A DNA stretch of 64,000 nt from Epibacterium sp. Ofav1-8 (lineage in GTDB: Bacteria; Pseudomonadota; Alphaproteobacteria; Rhodobacterales; Rhodobacteraceae). The notes beneath the pieces are model-generated. The model saw nothing but the letters and a program-made list of their open reading frames with translations, had not been told where the DNA came from and searched no databases. The DNA lies in NCBI RefSeq assembly GCF_022348185.1, contig NZ_JAKRFD010000013.1, forward strand, positions 1 to 64,000, in the 5' to 3' direction. Below, piece after piece: positions 53,563 through 63,400 of this stretch. The position numbers and the translations under genes were made by a program. Each line of letters starts with the position of its first letter. Position 1 is the first letter of the stretch.

Positions 53563-55101
53563 ATGTTTGTGAACTTTCGCACCCTGGTCCGTCAGCCTTT
53601 GGTCCTGCTGTTTTTCCTAAGCTGTGTCGCGACACTGTCATCCGTGGTTCGGGTGGCTGCTGCCAATGATCGAATAGCATTGATCATTGGCATGTCCGAA
53701 TATGCGCATCTCCCCGCACTCACCAATACCCGCAACGATGCAGAAGCGATCTCGCGGACATTGGAGACCATCGGCTTTGACGTGACTCTCTCGGTCGATG
53801 CCAGCAGCGCCGAAATGGAACGTCTGTTGGACGAGTTTGCATTCAAATCCGAAGTGGCCGACCTTGCGTTGATCTATTTTGCCGGACATGGAATCGAGGT
53901 TCAGGGCGAGAATTTTCTGATCCCGGTCGACGCGAAAGTGTCCTCGAACAAGGATGTTCAGGACCAATCTCCGTCACTGAAGGACCTGCTTGCAGCGGTT
54001 GACCGCGCCCGCAAGATGAGGATCGTCATCCTCGACAGCTGTCGCGATAACCCGCTGGGGGATGCGATCGACCTGGCAGCCGTGGAAGCTGCAAACGGAA
54101 ACACTCCAGAAGAGACCACACGCGGCGGAGGGGGCCTGGCCGCGGCCAATCCGGATCGCGGGACATTGGTTGCCTTTGCCGCCAAGGACGGACAGGTCGC
54201 TTTGGACGGCAAAGGCAACAACAGCCCCTTTGCCCTTTCTCTGATGGAGAAGATGACCCAACCCGGACTGGAAATCAGCCTGATGTTCCGTCAGGTGCGT
54301 GACAGCGTTCTGGACCGAACCGGCAACCTGCAAGAACCGCATACATATGGCTCTTTAACCGGCATTCCGTTCTACCTGGCCGGCCCGGCCGAGGGGGACG
54401 ACGGTCTCGATGCGGGTGATGCCTCCAAAGCCTGGTCTCGTCTGCGCCCCGATCAGGAAGCGCAATTGCTGGCGCTTGCGGATCTCGGGGACACGCGGTC
54501 CATGCTGGGCCTGGCCTATATGCGGCTCAACCCGAATGAGGGCCGGTTCGACCCCAAGGCCGCAGTGGATTTTCTGACGCGCGCCGCGGATGCGGGCTCT
54601 CCAGAAGCGCAATTCGAACTTGCCAAGCTGTATGAACGTGGAACCGGAGTTGCTCAGGATGAAGCCAAGGCACTGGAACTCTATCGCTCTGCAGCAGAAC
54701 AGAATTTTGCCGACGCCATCAATGATCTGGGCTTTATGCACTACCAGGGGGGGCTGGGGCTGCCTGCTGATCCGGGCAAGGCGCTCCGGTATTTCGAACG
54801 GGCCGCGGATCTGCGCCACCCCCAAGCCCAGTTCAATTTCGCGGCGTTGATTGATGATGGGCATATTCCATCAAAAGGTCCGGAAGACGCGGCAAAATAC
54901 CTCTATCAGGCGCTCAGGTCCGGAAGTCAGGATGTGCTGAAACTGCTGAGCGAACGACCCCGCATGTTCACGGCGGAAACCCGGCGCGCGCTTCAGGTCC
55001 GACTGCGCGACAACAAGTTCTATGCTGGCGCCATTGATGGCGATTTTGGACCGGGGACCCAACGCGGCATCAGAAAGGCATATGGAATAGAGGACGGATA
55101 G
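53563..55101 (+). CDS. Exported caspase-like peptidase with Sel1 repeats and a peptidoglycan-binding-like end
   Basis: This 512-residue protein has a signal sequence (residues about 10-33), then a caspase/metacaspase (C14) domain with the catalytic dyad His109 (YFAGHGIE) and Cys150 (LDSCRDNP). Three or more Sel1-type repeats follow at about 320-450 (GSPEAQFELAKLYERGTGVAQDEAKALELYRSAAEQ), and a short C-terminal PG-binding-1-like segment (FYAGAIDGDFGPGTQRGIRKAYG). The ATG at 53563 is used; several non-ATG starts lie upstream. It probably acts in the periplasm. Its place beside T6SS genes suggests an accessory or immunity-related role, which is inference. Confidence 0.85.
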   Translation: MFVNFRTLVRQPLVLLFFLSCVATLSSVVRVAAANDRIALIIGMSEYAHLPALTNTRNDAEAISRTLETIGFDVTLSVDASSAEMERLLDEFAFKSEVADLALIYFAGHGIEVQGENFLIPVDAKVSSNKDVQDQSPSLKDLLAAVDRARKMRIVILDSCRDNPLGDAIDLAAVEAANGNTPEETTRGGGGLAAANPDRGTLVAFAAKDGQVALDGKGNNSPFALSLMEKMTQPGLEISLMFRQVRDSVLDRTGNLQEPHTYGSLTGIPFYLAGPAEGDDGLDAGDASKAWSRLRPDQEAQLLALADLGDTRSMLGLAYMRLNPNEGRFDPKAAVDFLTRAADAGSPEAQFELAKLYERGTGVAQDEAKALELYRSAAEQNFADAINDLGFMHYQGGLGLPADPGKALRYFERAADLRHPQAQFNFAALIDDGHIPSKGPEDAAKYLYQALRSGSQDVLKLLSERPRMFTAETRRALQVRLRDNKFYAGAIDGDFGPGTQRGIRKAYGIEDG

Positions 55102-55194
55102 GCCGCAGAAGCGGGAACTTTTCAGCCTGCATTCGGGGTCAGATTGATCGTGGGCTGGATGCAGCGTGATCAATCGCGAACAGTGGGCCCTGCC

Positions 55195-56037
55195 CTACAG
55201 TCGACCTTCCGCCAGCCAAAGGTCCAGCTGGCGGCGGCTGATTTCAAAATGCATGCTGTCCTCGCGACCAAAGCCTGCGCCCCAGACCCAGCCTTCGTCC
55301 TTGAAGAAATCGGCGAGGATCGTCAGACCAAGCTGGGTCTTGCCATCGCCCAACGTATCCAACCGGCCGTCGATATTGAGGTCGACAGCCAAACCGTAGC
55401 TATGGGTTGAAAGCGAATTCTGCGTCCCTCGGATACGGCGCACACAGAGCGATCCTGCCGTATTGATCCGCTCATAGAGATCCGGATCCGCTTTTTGAAT
55501 GTTGTCAAAAACGACCTTGAGGCTCTCGATGGCGGGCGCGAGCATTCGCACCCGGATCGGCCCGACCTGCTCCAGAACAAGCTTTTCCTTCAAGCGGGCG
55601 TTGGTCATCGGCTGACAGTCATCGGTCAGATCTTCGCGTGGACGGCCGAGCTTTTCGGAAAGATATGTGCCGCCGGCAACCTTGAGGCCATCATTCACAT
55701 TGCGCCGATCCGCGATCAGCACGACCTGCGCATATGAGTCCAGAATCGCGTTCGGACCGGTTTGCCGAAGCAGGGAATCCTCTTCGTCCTGAAGATTCGC
55801 CGAGGGCGCGACCGACCGGTTCTGGTTTGCGAGCGAGGACAGTTCCTTTTGCAGATCGTCCAGCTTCAGTTGGGTGTCTTCGACCTGCTGACGGAGCAAT
55901 TCGATCTCGATCCGCGCTTCGGAGTCCACAGCACCGCTGCCGTAGCCTTGTTCTTTGAAAAGATAGGACAATCCGAACCAGAGCGCAGGAGCAGCCAACA
56001 AACCAAGCGCGATGATGATAGCGGGTAGAACCTTCAT
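55195..56037 (-). CDS. Membrane-anchored M15-like D,D-/L,D-carboxypeptidase
   Basis: This 280-residue protein has one N-terminal membrane segment (residues 4-27), a coiled-coil stretch (about 38-72) and a C-terminal domain with the zinc pattern of M15 peptidases: SxHxxGxAxD with His212 and Asp219 (STHSYGLAVDLN), and His263 in MHFEIS. Such enzymes trim peptidoglycan stem peptides. It is convergent with the caspase-like gene and divergent from the OmpA-family gene, within T6SS accessory genes, where local cell-wall remodelling would be useful. Confidence 0.82.
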   Translation of the reverse strand: MKVLPAIIIALGLLAAPALWFGLSYLFKEQGYGSGAVDSEARIEIELLRQQVEDTQLKLDDLQKELSSLANQNRSVAPSANLQDEEDSLLRQTGPNAILDSYAQVVLIADRRNVNDGLKVAGGTYLSEKLGRPREDLTDDCQPMTNARLKEKLVLEQVGPIRVRMLAPAIESLKVVFDNIQKADPDLYERINTAGSLCVRRIRGTQNSLSTHSYGLAVDLNIDGRLDTLGDGKTQLGLTILADFFKDEGWVWGAGFGREDSMHFEISRRQLDLWLAEGRL

Positions 56038-56215
56038 GGCATTCCTTTATCGACAGCTCACTCTTGAATACGGAGGGTCTACCCCCAACCTATCAGCTAC
56101 AAAAGTGAATTTTATCTTGGAATTCGTGTTCACCGGGATTGCAGCCATTGGCACCAACTGGGGCGTAGTATAAACTCGGCGTAACATTAGAGGAATGATA
56201 AGGGAGGGCACATAG

Positions 56216-56779
56216 ATGGTCCGTTTCCGTACCTTGGCAATGTCGTTGTTTACCGCTGCTATCTGCCTGAGCGCCCCCGTTTCCGCACAGGATCTGTCAG
56301 TCGAAGAGATCACTGAAGCCTTCAAAAAGCAAAAGACGCGTGGCCTGGTTATCGTTCCCAACGCGGCAGAGGGCAGTGTCGCCGAAGACACCGAAACTGC
56401 GACCGTCGCCACGGCGGCCGAGGCCTACAATGCCCTCGACGAAGCATCGCAGATCAACGTCCAGATTTCCTTCGATTTCGACAGCGCGACGCTCCGCGAC
56501 GACCAGAAACCCAAACTTGCCAATATGTGCGCGTCGATGAAGGCGATGGACGACACCGTGTTCCAGATCATCGGCCACACCGACAGTTCCGGATCGGCGA
56601 CCTACAACGAACGGCTCTCGCTGCTGCGTGCACAGGAAGTGCGCCGGCATTTGGTCAGCGATTGTGGGGTGAGTGCCGACTCGCTCAAGGCGATCGGCAT
56701 GGGGGAGACCGCGCCATTCAACGCGGAGGACCCGCGCGCGGATGAGAACCGCCGGGTGGAATTTCAGGCCCTGGGCTAA
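56216..56779 (+). CDS. OmpA-family peptidoglycan-associated protein
   Basis: This 187-residue exported protein has a signal peptide ending VSAQ and a C-terminal OmpA domain: INVQISFDFDSATLRDDQKPKL, IIGHTDSSGSATYNERLSLLRAQEVRRHL and ADENRRVEF. This domain binds diaminopimelate in peptidoglycan. The short central part has no other domain. It lies 45 bp before the PpkA kinase gene and is probably co-transcribed, supporting a T6SS cell-wall anchoring role. GGGAGGG lies seven bases before the ATG. Confidence 0.9.
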   Translation: MVRFRTLAMSLFTAAICLSAPVSAQDLSVEEITEAFKKQKTRGLVIVPNAAEGSVAEDTETATVATAAEAYNALDEASQINVQISFDFDSATLRDDQKPKLANMCASMKAMDDTVFQIIGHTDSSGSATYNERLSLLRAQEVRRHLVSDCGVSADSLKAIGMGETAPFNAEDPRADENRRVEFQALG

Positions 56780-56824
56780 CCGTATGAAAAACCGTGTGAA
56801 ACTATCCAGGCTGGAGAGGCCCGA

Positions 56825-59008
56825 ATGATCGACTCCCGGCCCGGGGACATGTTTCAACCCGGCGATCTGCTGAACAATACCTATCGCATCGAAGCTCTGC
56901 TTGGCCGGGGTGGCACGTCAGAGGTATACAAGGCCCGTTCCGAGATTTCAGGCAATGCGGTTGCCCTGAAAATCCTGAAGCAGGAGTTCTCCGGGAACGA
57001 GGATTTCACCGTGCTGATGGCGCGGGAAGAGAACATCCGCGAAATCCGTCATGACGCGGTTGTCCGCTATTCGGAAAACCACCGCACGGCCGACGGGCGA
57101 ATCTATCTGTTGATGGACTATATAGAAGGTCCCGGGCTTGACCAGAAGCTCAAGCAAGGGCCAATGCCGGTAGAAGACCTGCTGACGATTTGCCAACGGG
57201 TGAGCGAAGGGTTGCAGGCCGCCCACAAGCGCAAGATCGTGCATCGCGACTTGAGCCCGGACAATATTATTCTGCGCGGGGGCGATCCTTCTCAGGCGGT
57301 CATTATCGACTTTGGCATCGCCAAGGACACCAACCCAGGCGCAGAGACCATTGTCGGCAACGAGTTTGCCGGAAAATACTCCTACGCCGCCCCTGAACAA
57401 ATGAGCGGCCAGACCGACGCCCGATCCGATATCTACTCTCTGGGCGCATTGCTGCTGGCGAATTATCGCGGGCAGGCGCCATCGTTGGGGGCCAACCCCA
57501 TGGAAGTGGTGGAAAACAAGCGAAAACCTCTGGTGACCGAGGATCTGCCGCCGCCCTTCAAGACGCTTATCGAACGGATGTGCGCGCCTGATCCGGCGGA
57601 TCGTTTCCAGTCAGCAGCTGAGGTCCTGGATTTTCTCAAAGCACCGGGCGTAGCGGCCGACGGCGACCAGTCCACGCCGCTCGATGCTCTGGTGGGCTCT
57701 CCTGCGGAGGCCGTCGATGATGCCACCATCATCGTGCCGCGTTCCACCGTGCGCCCATCAGGCACCACGCCAGCCGAAGATCCGCTCCCGCCTGCGCGCA
57801 AGGGATCCCGCCGCGGCCTGATCGCCTTGGTTGTTACGCTCCTGCTCGTGATCGGCGGTGCGGGCGCATGGCTGTCGGGCAGCCTCGATCCCTTCCTGCG
57901 ACCATCCTATCCCGTCGCGGATCCGTTTCGCCTGATTGTCGAGCGCAACGAAGGTGGACCGATCCGCGCCTCGGGCAATGTCCCCGGCGAAGAGGCTCAC
58001 TCAGCTCTGATGAATGTCATCGATGAAGGGGAGCTTGTCCTTGCCAGCGGCGATATCGCGGAGACCTGGGTACGTGATATCCTGTTTACGCTTGATCCGT
58101 TATCCGGCCTCCAGGATTGGCGTCTTGTGGTCGAGAACAACAACGCCAAACTGACAGGCAAAACCTCCGATGCGGAGCTCCTGGCCGACCTCGATGGCTT
58201 TTTTGGCGGGGATATGCCCGGCGCCCTGATCGGCATCGTTGAAATCGCGTTCGAGTTGCCGCTCCTGGATCGCGACGTCCCGCGGGACATTGTGGATGCG
58301 CACGCCGACTGTGGCCCGCTGATCCTTCAGGGCGCGTCAGTTGGCACCGGGTACGCGCCAGATGAGAGCCTGCGTGTCACCGGTCAGGTCGCCAGTACAG
58401 AAACCCAGATACGCCTGTTTGACGAACTCACGAACATCGCGGACGGGCGGGCGGTTGATCTGCAGCTGGAGGTCCTCAATCCGGCACTTTGCATCGTGGA
58501 ACAACGTTTGCCGAAAGCGCCTCCTGGCGGGGTAACTGTGCGGTACTTTGACGGCAGCACCGGGGACCCGAACCCATCGGGGCGGTTCTTTATCGGTGAA
58601 AATCCCGTCATCGACGTCGTCCTCCCCCCCGAGCTGACGGACGGATTTCTGACCGTCTCGATCCTTGATGTAACCGGAAATGTTTTTCATCTGCTGCCCA
58701 ATATCAACCGGCAGGATCATGAAGTCGGTGCGCTGCGCTCCGGACAGTCGGGGGCGCTGCCTCTGCGTGTTGCCTTCAGCCTCGAGGATGCAAGCGCGAC
58801 AAATGGGATTGCGTTCAAGGTTGATGACAGCACCCTCGGCAAGAGCAAGATCCTTGTCTTGCATTCGGCGGAGCCTCTGTTTGATGGTATGCGCCCAACG
58901 GCGGAGAGCGCTGCCAGCTTTGCGGATGCCCTGCAAAAAAGCGCAGCCAACGACGCCGGGCATATCCTTTCACTGGACAGCAGCATTCTCACCACGGCCG
59001 AACCTTAG
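56825..59008 (+). CDS. ppkA: T6SS-type membrane Ser/Thr protein kinase
   Basis: This 727-residue protein has a Hanks-type kinase domain at about 20-270: glycine loop LGRGGTSEVYKA, Lys49, the catalytic loop HRDLSPDN (residues 140-147, with Ser where most kinases have Lys) and DFG at 162-164. A membrane segment follows at about 330-350 and a periplasmic region of about 370 residues, whose last part resembles DUF4384 (NPSGRFFIGENPVIDVVL). PpkA phosphorylates Fha to trigger T6SS assembly, opposed by PppA. It converges with pppA. Confidence 0.88.
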   Translation: MIDSRPGDMFQPGDLLNNTYRIEALLGRGGTSEVYKARSEISGNAVALKILKQEFSGNEDFTVLMAREENIREIRHDAVVRYSENHRTADGRIYLLMDYIEGPGLDQKLKQGPMPVEDLLTICQRVSEGLQAAHKRKIVHRDLSPDNIILRGGDPSQAVIIDFGIAKDTNPGAETIVGNEFAGKYSYAAPEQMSGQTDARSDIYSLGALLLANYRGQAPSLGANPMEVVENKRKPLVTEDLPPPFKTLIERMCAPDPADRFQSAAEVLDFLKAPGVAADGDQSTPLDALVGSPAEAVDDATIIVPRSTVRPSGTTPAEDPLPPARKGSRRGLIALVVTLLLVIGGAGAWLSGSLDPFLRPSYPVADPFRLIVERNEGGPIRASGNVPGEEAHSALMNVIDEGELVLASGDIAETWVRDILFTLDPLSGLQDWRLVVENNNAKLTGKTSDAELLADLDGFFGGDMPGALIGIVEIAFELPLLDRDVPRDIVDAHADCGPLILQGASVGTGYAPDESLRVTGQVASTETQIRLFDELTNIADGRAVDLQLEVLNPALCIVEQRLPKAPPGGVTVRYFDGSTGDPNPSGRFFIGENPVIDVVLPPELTDGFLTVSILDVTGNVFHLLPNINRQDHEVGALRSGQSGALPLRVAFSLEDASATNGIAFKVDDSTLGKSKILVLHSAEPLFDGMRPTAESAASFADALQKSAANDAGHILSLDSSILTTAEP

Positions 59009-59053
59009 GGCCGCGCGCGTCTTAAGCCTGCACCAATCAGGCGTGTTGCCCGG

Positions 59054-59776
59054 TCAGAGCACGTCGACGACGATCACCGACACATTGTCCGCGCCACCAC
59101 CGGCCAACGCCAACTGGATGAGCTTATCACTCAGGTTATCCAATGGTGTGGAGGACAGTATATCCTCCAACATCGAAAACGTGGCGTATTTGGTCAGCCC
59201 GTCGGAACACAACAGAAACCGGTCGCCGGGCGCGGTCTCGCCGCGCACCTTGTCAAGCACAAGCTCACCGGGGATGCCGACGGCTCTGGTGATCGCGTTT
59301 GCCTGCGGATGCTGGTCCGCCTCATCCCAGTTCATCTTGCCGGCGAGGACGTATTCCGCCACCGCCGAATGATCCGTCGTCAGCAACTCGATCTGCCGAT
59401 TGCGCAAGCGATAGATGCGGCTGTCTCCCGCCCACAAACACAGAAAATAGCCCTGACTGACGGTGAGCACTGCAACCGTCGCTCCGATCGTCGCGCCGCC
59501 CCGAGTGTCGGATTCTGCCTGTATGGCGCGGTGCGCGCCCTGGATCGCATCCCGCAAGGCGTGCATTTTCTCTGCCGGGCCAAGGTCCGGAGGAATGGTT
59601 GCAACCATATCCGCGATCAGTCGACTGGCGTAATCTCCGGCATCGTGGCCGCCCATTCCATCCGACACCAGCCAGATTTCATGCTCGGACAGGCTCAAGA
59701 TCGCATCTTCATTGGTCTTGCGAACCAGTCCCGTATGGGTTTGACCAACAAAGCGGGTGTTACGCATTTCAGTCAT
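59054..59776 (-). CDS. pppA: PP2C-family Ser/Thr phosphatase (T6SS PppA type)
   Basis: This 240-residue enzyme has the PP2C motifs: VSDGMGGHDAGDYASRL (metal Asp and Gly), ATVAVLTVSQGYFLCLWAGDSRIYRLRN, LCSDGLTKY and the final GGADNVSVIVV. It reverses PpkA phosphorylation of T6SS components. Its start codon overlaps the tagF stop (ATGA), so the two are co-translated. Confidence 0.9.
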   Translation of the reverse strand: MTEMRNTRFVGQTHTGLVRKTNEDAILSLSEHEIWLVSDGMGGHDAGDYASRLIADMVATIPPDLGPAEKMHALRDAIQGAHRAIQAESDTRGGATIGATVAVLTVSQGYFLCLWAGDSRIYRLRNRQIELLTTDHSAVAEYVLAGKMNWDEADQHPQANAITRAVGIPGELVLDKVRGETAPGDRFLLCSDGLTKYATFSMLEDILSSTPLDNLSDKLIQLALAGGGADNVSVIVVDVL

Positions 59777-60456
59777 ATCGGCCTGGCCTCTCTCCAGATA
59801 CTTGCGCCGAGGTCAAAAAGACCCATGGCCTGAGCTTCCGAGGGAAGCCCCTTGCAGGCCAACATTCGCGGACTGCCGTCCAGAACCGCTGACCAGACGG
59901 AGAGATCCCGCCCCTGCTGTTCCAGTAGGCCACCCGCGACGGCCACTGGCAAGCGCGACACCTCCCCAACGCCGGTCAAGACTATGGTCTCCCCGCTTGA
60001 CCGGACCGGAGCGACCGCACGCATATCCGGCACCTTCACCGTTGCCAACAATTGCGCCAGTCGCTCCTGGTTCATGTTATCTTCAAGACAGTCCAGCGCA
60101 ATATCTTCCAGACGTTCGAACAGATCCGTATCGCTGAGATGATCGCATCCGACCGGACCCGGCGTTGGCAAAGCACTGACAAGCGTGAGTGGGAAGCGCC
60201 GCCCCACCCGATCCACCGAGGGCATGAGGACGCCGGTCAGTTTCTGTCCGCCGGCCAGTCCAGCCGACAGAGTGAACCGCCAGATCGGGGCGGACATGTA
60301 GTACTGGTCGAAATGTGGCCCGTACGTGCGCTGCCCAGCGGTCATGATCGACTGAATCCAGGGGTCCCACATCTTTACAAACCCGCTCGGCGGCGACAGT
60401 CGAAAGAAGTCGCCGACCGTCGGCATCTTGCCATAGGCTCCGAAACCCGCGGTCAT
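59773..60456 (-). CDS. tagF: T6SS-associated TagF-family protein
   Basis: This 227-residue protein matches TagF: GAYGKMPTVGDFFRLSPPSGFVKMWDPWIQ, GVLMPSVDRVGRRFPLTLV and a C-terminal SVWS segment. TagF acts as a post-translational repressor of T6SS in other bacteria, where it may be fused to PppA. Here the two are separate but overlap. The ATG at 60456 is chosen because it overlaps the tssM stop (TAATG) and matches the family start; a TTG at 60474 would add six residues. Confidence 0.88.
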   Translation of the reverse strand: MTAGFGAYGKMPTVGDFFRLSPPSGFVKMWDPWIQSIMTAGQRTYGPHFDQYYMSAPIWRFTLSAGLAGGQKLTGVLMPSVDRVGRRFPLTLVSALPTPGPVGCDHLSDTDLFERLEDIALDCLEDNMNQERLAQLLATVKVPDMRAVAPVRSSGETIVLTGVGEVSRLPVAVAGGLLEQQGRDLSVWSAVLDGSPRMLACKGLPSEAQAMGLFDLGASIWREARPI

Positions 60457-63400
60457 TACATCGACTTCGGGCAAGAGAACTTTGCCATTGCCGGCAGAGC
60501 AAACGGGTTCACGGCCGATCCCGCCTGCAATTCAAACAGCGCCAGGCGGCCACCGACGGTAAAGTTCACGCGCCGACGGTCCACCGCATTCGTACGCCGG
60601 ACTTCGGCTGCGTCGAGCAGTCGGAACCAGGCCCAGGGACCATCCTTGGACAGGATATTCTCGCTGTCACGACGCTGCGGGTTGAGCGTGATCCGCGCCA
60701 GCCCCACCGAGCCCGGCCAGGTCACCGCAACGGGCGTCGGCTGACCCATCTTGTGATTGAAAGCAACGGTTGTGCCGTCGATTTCCAAGATCATCTCCTT
60801 GGCCTTTGGATCCAACGCCTTGGGCGTGATCTGGAACGGCACCAGCGGCGCTGACCCGGAGGCAAAGAACGCATCACGGATTTCAGTGGCGTATTGCATC
60901 TGGTTCAGCACCGCTTGGCTAATCCCGAGATCCGCCCCCGCACCGGTCGATTTGAAGGTCCAGGGTGTGGTCGACGTATCCACATATTGCGCGAGATGCT
61001 GGTTAAAGAACCCGTCGATCATACCGCCCGGTGCGAACAGCTTGGCGAAATCGGCCATTGCGACATCGGCGCGGGCCGACCGATTGAACGGGTAACGGTT
61101 GGACAACGCCTGCGTACAAAACGGCAGGACATCCGATTGCCAGGCGGCGTTGATGGATGCCCGTGTCCCTTCGGAGGTAATGCCGGAGGACCCGACCGTG
61201 ATCTGCTTGGCCCAGCGTTGCATCGGCCCCTGATACTGACTCGCCGCTTGCTGAAACTGGAGCAGCGCCTGGCTGCTGGCTCCCCCTGTGGAAATCCCGC
61301 TGATCGTCATCTTGTTCAGTTCCTGATAGACGGTCAGCAACAGCCCCATCAGACCATCCAGCTGCGACGGCTGCCCCTCGGGGGCGTCCACCATCTGATG
61401 CAACCAGGCGAACCGGTTCTCGACAAATTTCCCTGGTGGAAGCTGCTGTTGCCCGCCTTGCGTAGTTGCGGACTTCATCAGAGCTTCCAACAAGATTTCG
61501 CCTTGCAACGACAGGCTGGAGCGCGCTTCGAGGCTCGCGACCTGACCGATGCCATCATTGACGGCAGAGGTGTCGAGCGCAGATTGAGATTGCGTCAGTT
61601 GCGTTTCCTTGGCCACCGCGCGCAAGACGTTCTCGATCGGAGAGCTGGCCCCGGACAGGATGCGCGTAACATCCACGGCCTGGTTCAGCGATTGCAACGG
61701 GATGACGTCCAGATCCCCCAAGAGATCATCATAGCGCCCGATAAAGTCGTTGTAATAGAGATCCAGCACGTCGCGACTCAAGGACAGCAGCGCCGCCTCG
61801 CTCTGTGCCTCCTGGCTGCTGTCACCGAGGACCCACGCTTCACTCTGCAAGCGGTTGGAGACGCTCACGGCCTCGGTCAGAAAGACGTTGTTGAACCCGT
61901 TGTAGGTAAAGATCCCCTCGATCCCCTCCGCCATCGGCTTACCCGAATTACGGGTCATGACGCGCGTGACTTCCGGTCCGCCAACATCGGTCAAACGCCA
62001 CTGCGGCAGCTCGGTTGCGGCACGGGAATTTATGATCCCCGAATAGACCCGCTGGGACATCGGCATTTCGGCCAGAACCCCACGTGCCTGCGCAATCAAG
62101 TCACCGTTCAGCGCGATTTCCTCCATTGGCTGGGACAGAAGCGCATCAAGGTGATCGTTCAGATCTGCACGCAATTGCTGTCGAACCACACCGGAATATG
62201 TCACCTCGGACCAGTCGTTGTTGAGGAACTCCTTGACCAGATCCGGGTTCATGGGCCCTTGCAACCCAAGCATCAGATAGATCTTCAGCGCTTCATAGAG
62301 CGCGTCGACGTCATTGATGTTCCCGGCAATCTGCTCTTCCAGCCGAACCAATAGCCGCGGCAGGAAGCGGCGGTTCAGCGCGGAACGGTAGGTTTGGGCC
62401 CCTTGGGTGCCGATCACCTCGCCCTGATACAGGCCGTAGGTTTCGGAAAGCGCCGGTTCCGGCGTGGACAAAACGGGGTTCCCCGGCAGATCCCGCAGAT
62501 GGTTAAGGGCGGCCACCACAGGAACGAGGTCGGTATCACCAACCGGGCTTTGCGGCAGCGCCGCGGCTGCAGTCTGATACTCATCGACCTGAGCACTGGC
62601 CTTTGCAATCAATGCCTTGTTCTTGAGGAACGAATTGACCCACAAGCCCCCCATCGCCACGCTGACCAGAATTGTGGCCGCGACGGCGACACGACGCGCC
62701 CAGCGATAACGCCGCTCAATCTTGTCATCCGACGACACCAGCCCTGCTTCCGGGAACATGACGCCCTCGAACAGACGGGTCAGAAAATACGAACGCCCAG
62801 TGCCCTTGCCAGACCCGATCGCCTGTCGGCCAATGCCGAAGGTCTGAGCCATGCCGAGCATCAACCGGTCGATGGGGGTGCCTTCCTGAGTGCCCGACGC
62901 CAGGTAGACACCACGCAACATCTGCCGCTTTTGGTAGGCATTGTCCTGAAAGACCTCTTTCAGGAACTCGCGCGCCACCCCGCGCACAGAGGCAACTTGC
63001 GAGGGGAAACCCGCCACCAGCGCCCGACGCTGCGGATCGGTTTCCGCCTGCATCTTTTCCATAAGCTGAGCGTTCAGCTGCCCGAGCAAACCCGCAAATT
63101 CCTCATCAAATCGGGTGATCGGGTCCGCATCGGACTTGGCCTTGGCCAACGGCAGGGTGAAGCCCCAGACCTGCTCGCGCTCTTCCTTGCCAAGCGTGTC
63201 GTAATACTCCTGAAAACCTGCGATCAAGTCCGCCTTGGTAAAGACGACATAGACCGGAAAGCGCACGCCGAGACGTTCGCGCAGTTCGGCCAGCCGGTTG
63301 CGAATGGCAGTGGCATGGGCCTTTTGCGTCAACTCATCCTGAAGGGAGAGGTCGGAGAGCGAAATCGCAATGATCGCCCCGTTGATCGGCTGACGCTTGC

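Noticed and set aside
59026-59042. Hairpin GCCTG/CAGGC between ppkA and pppA as terminator
   Set aside because: The stem is only 5 bp and no T run follows on either strand.
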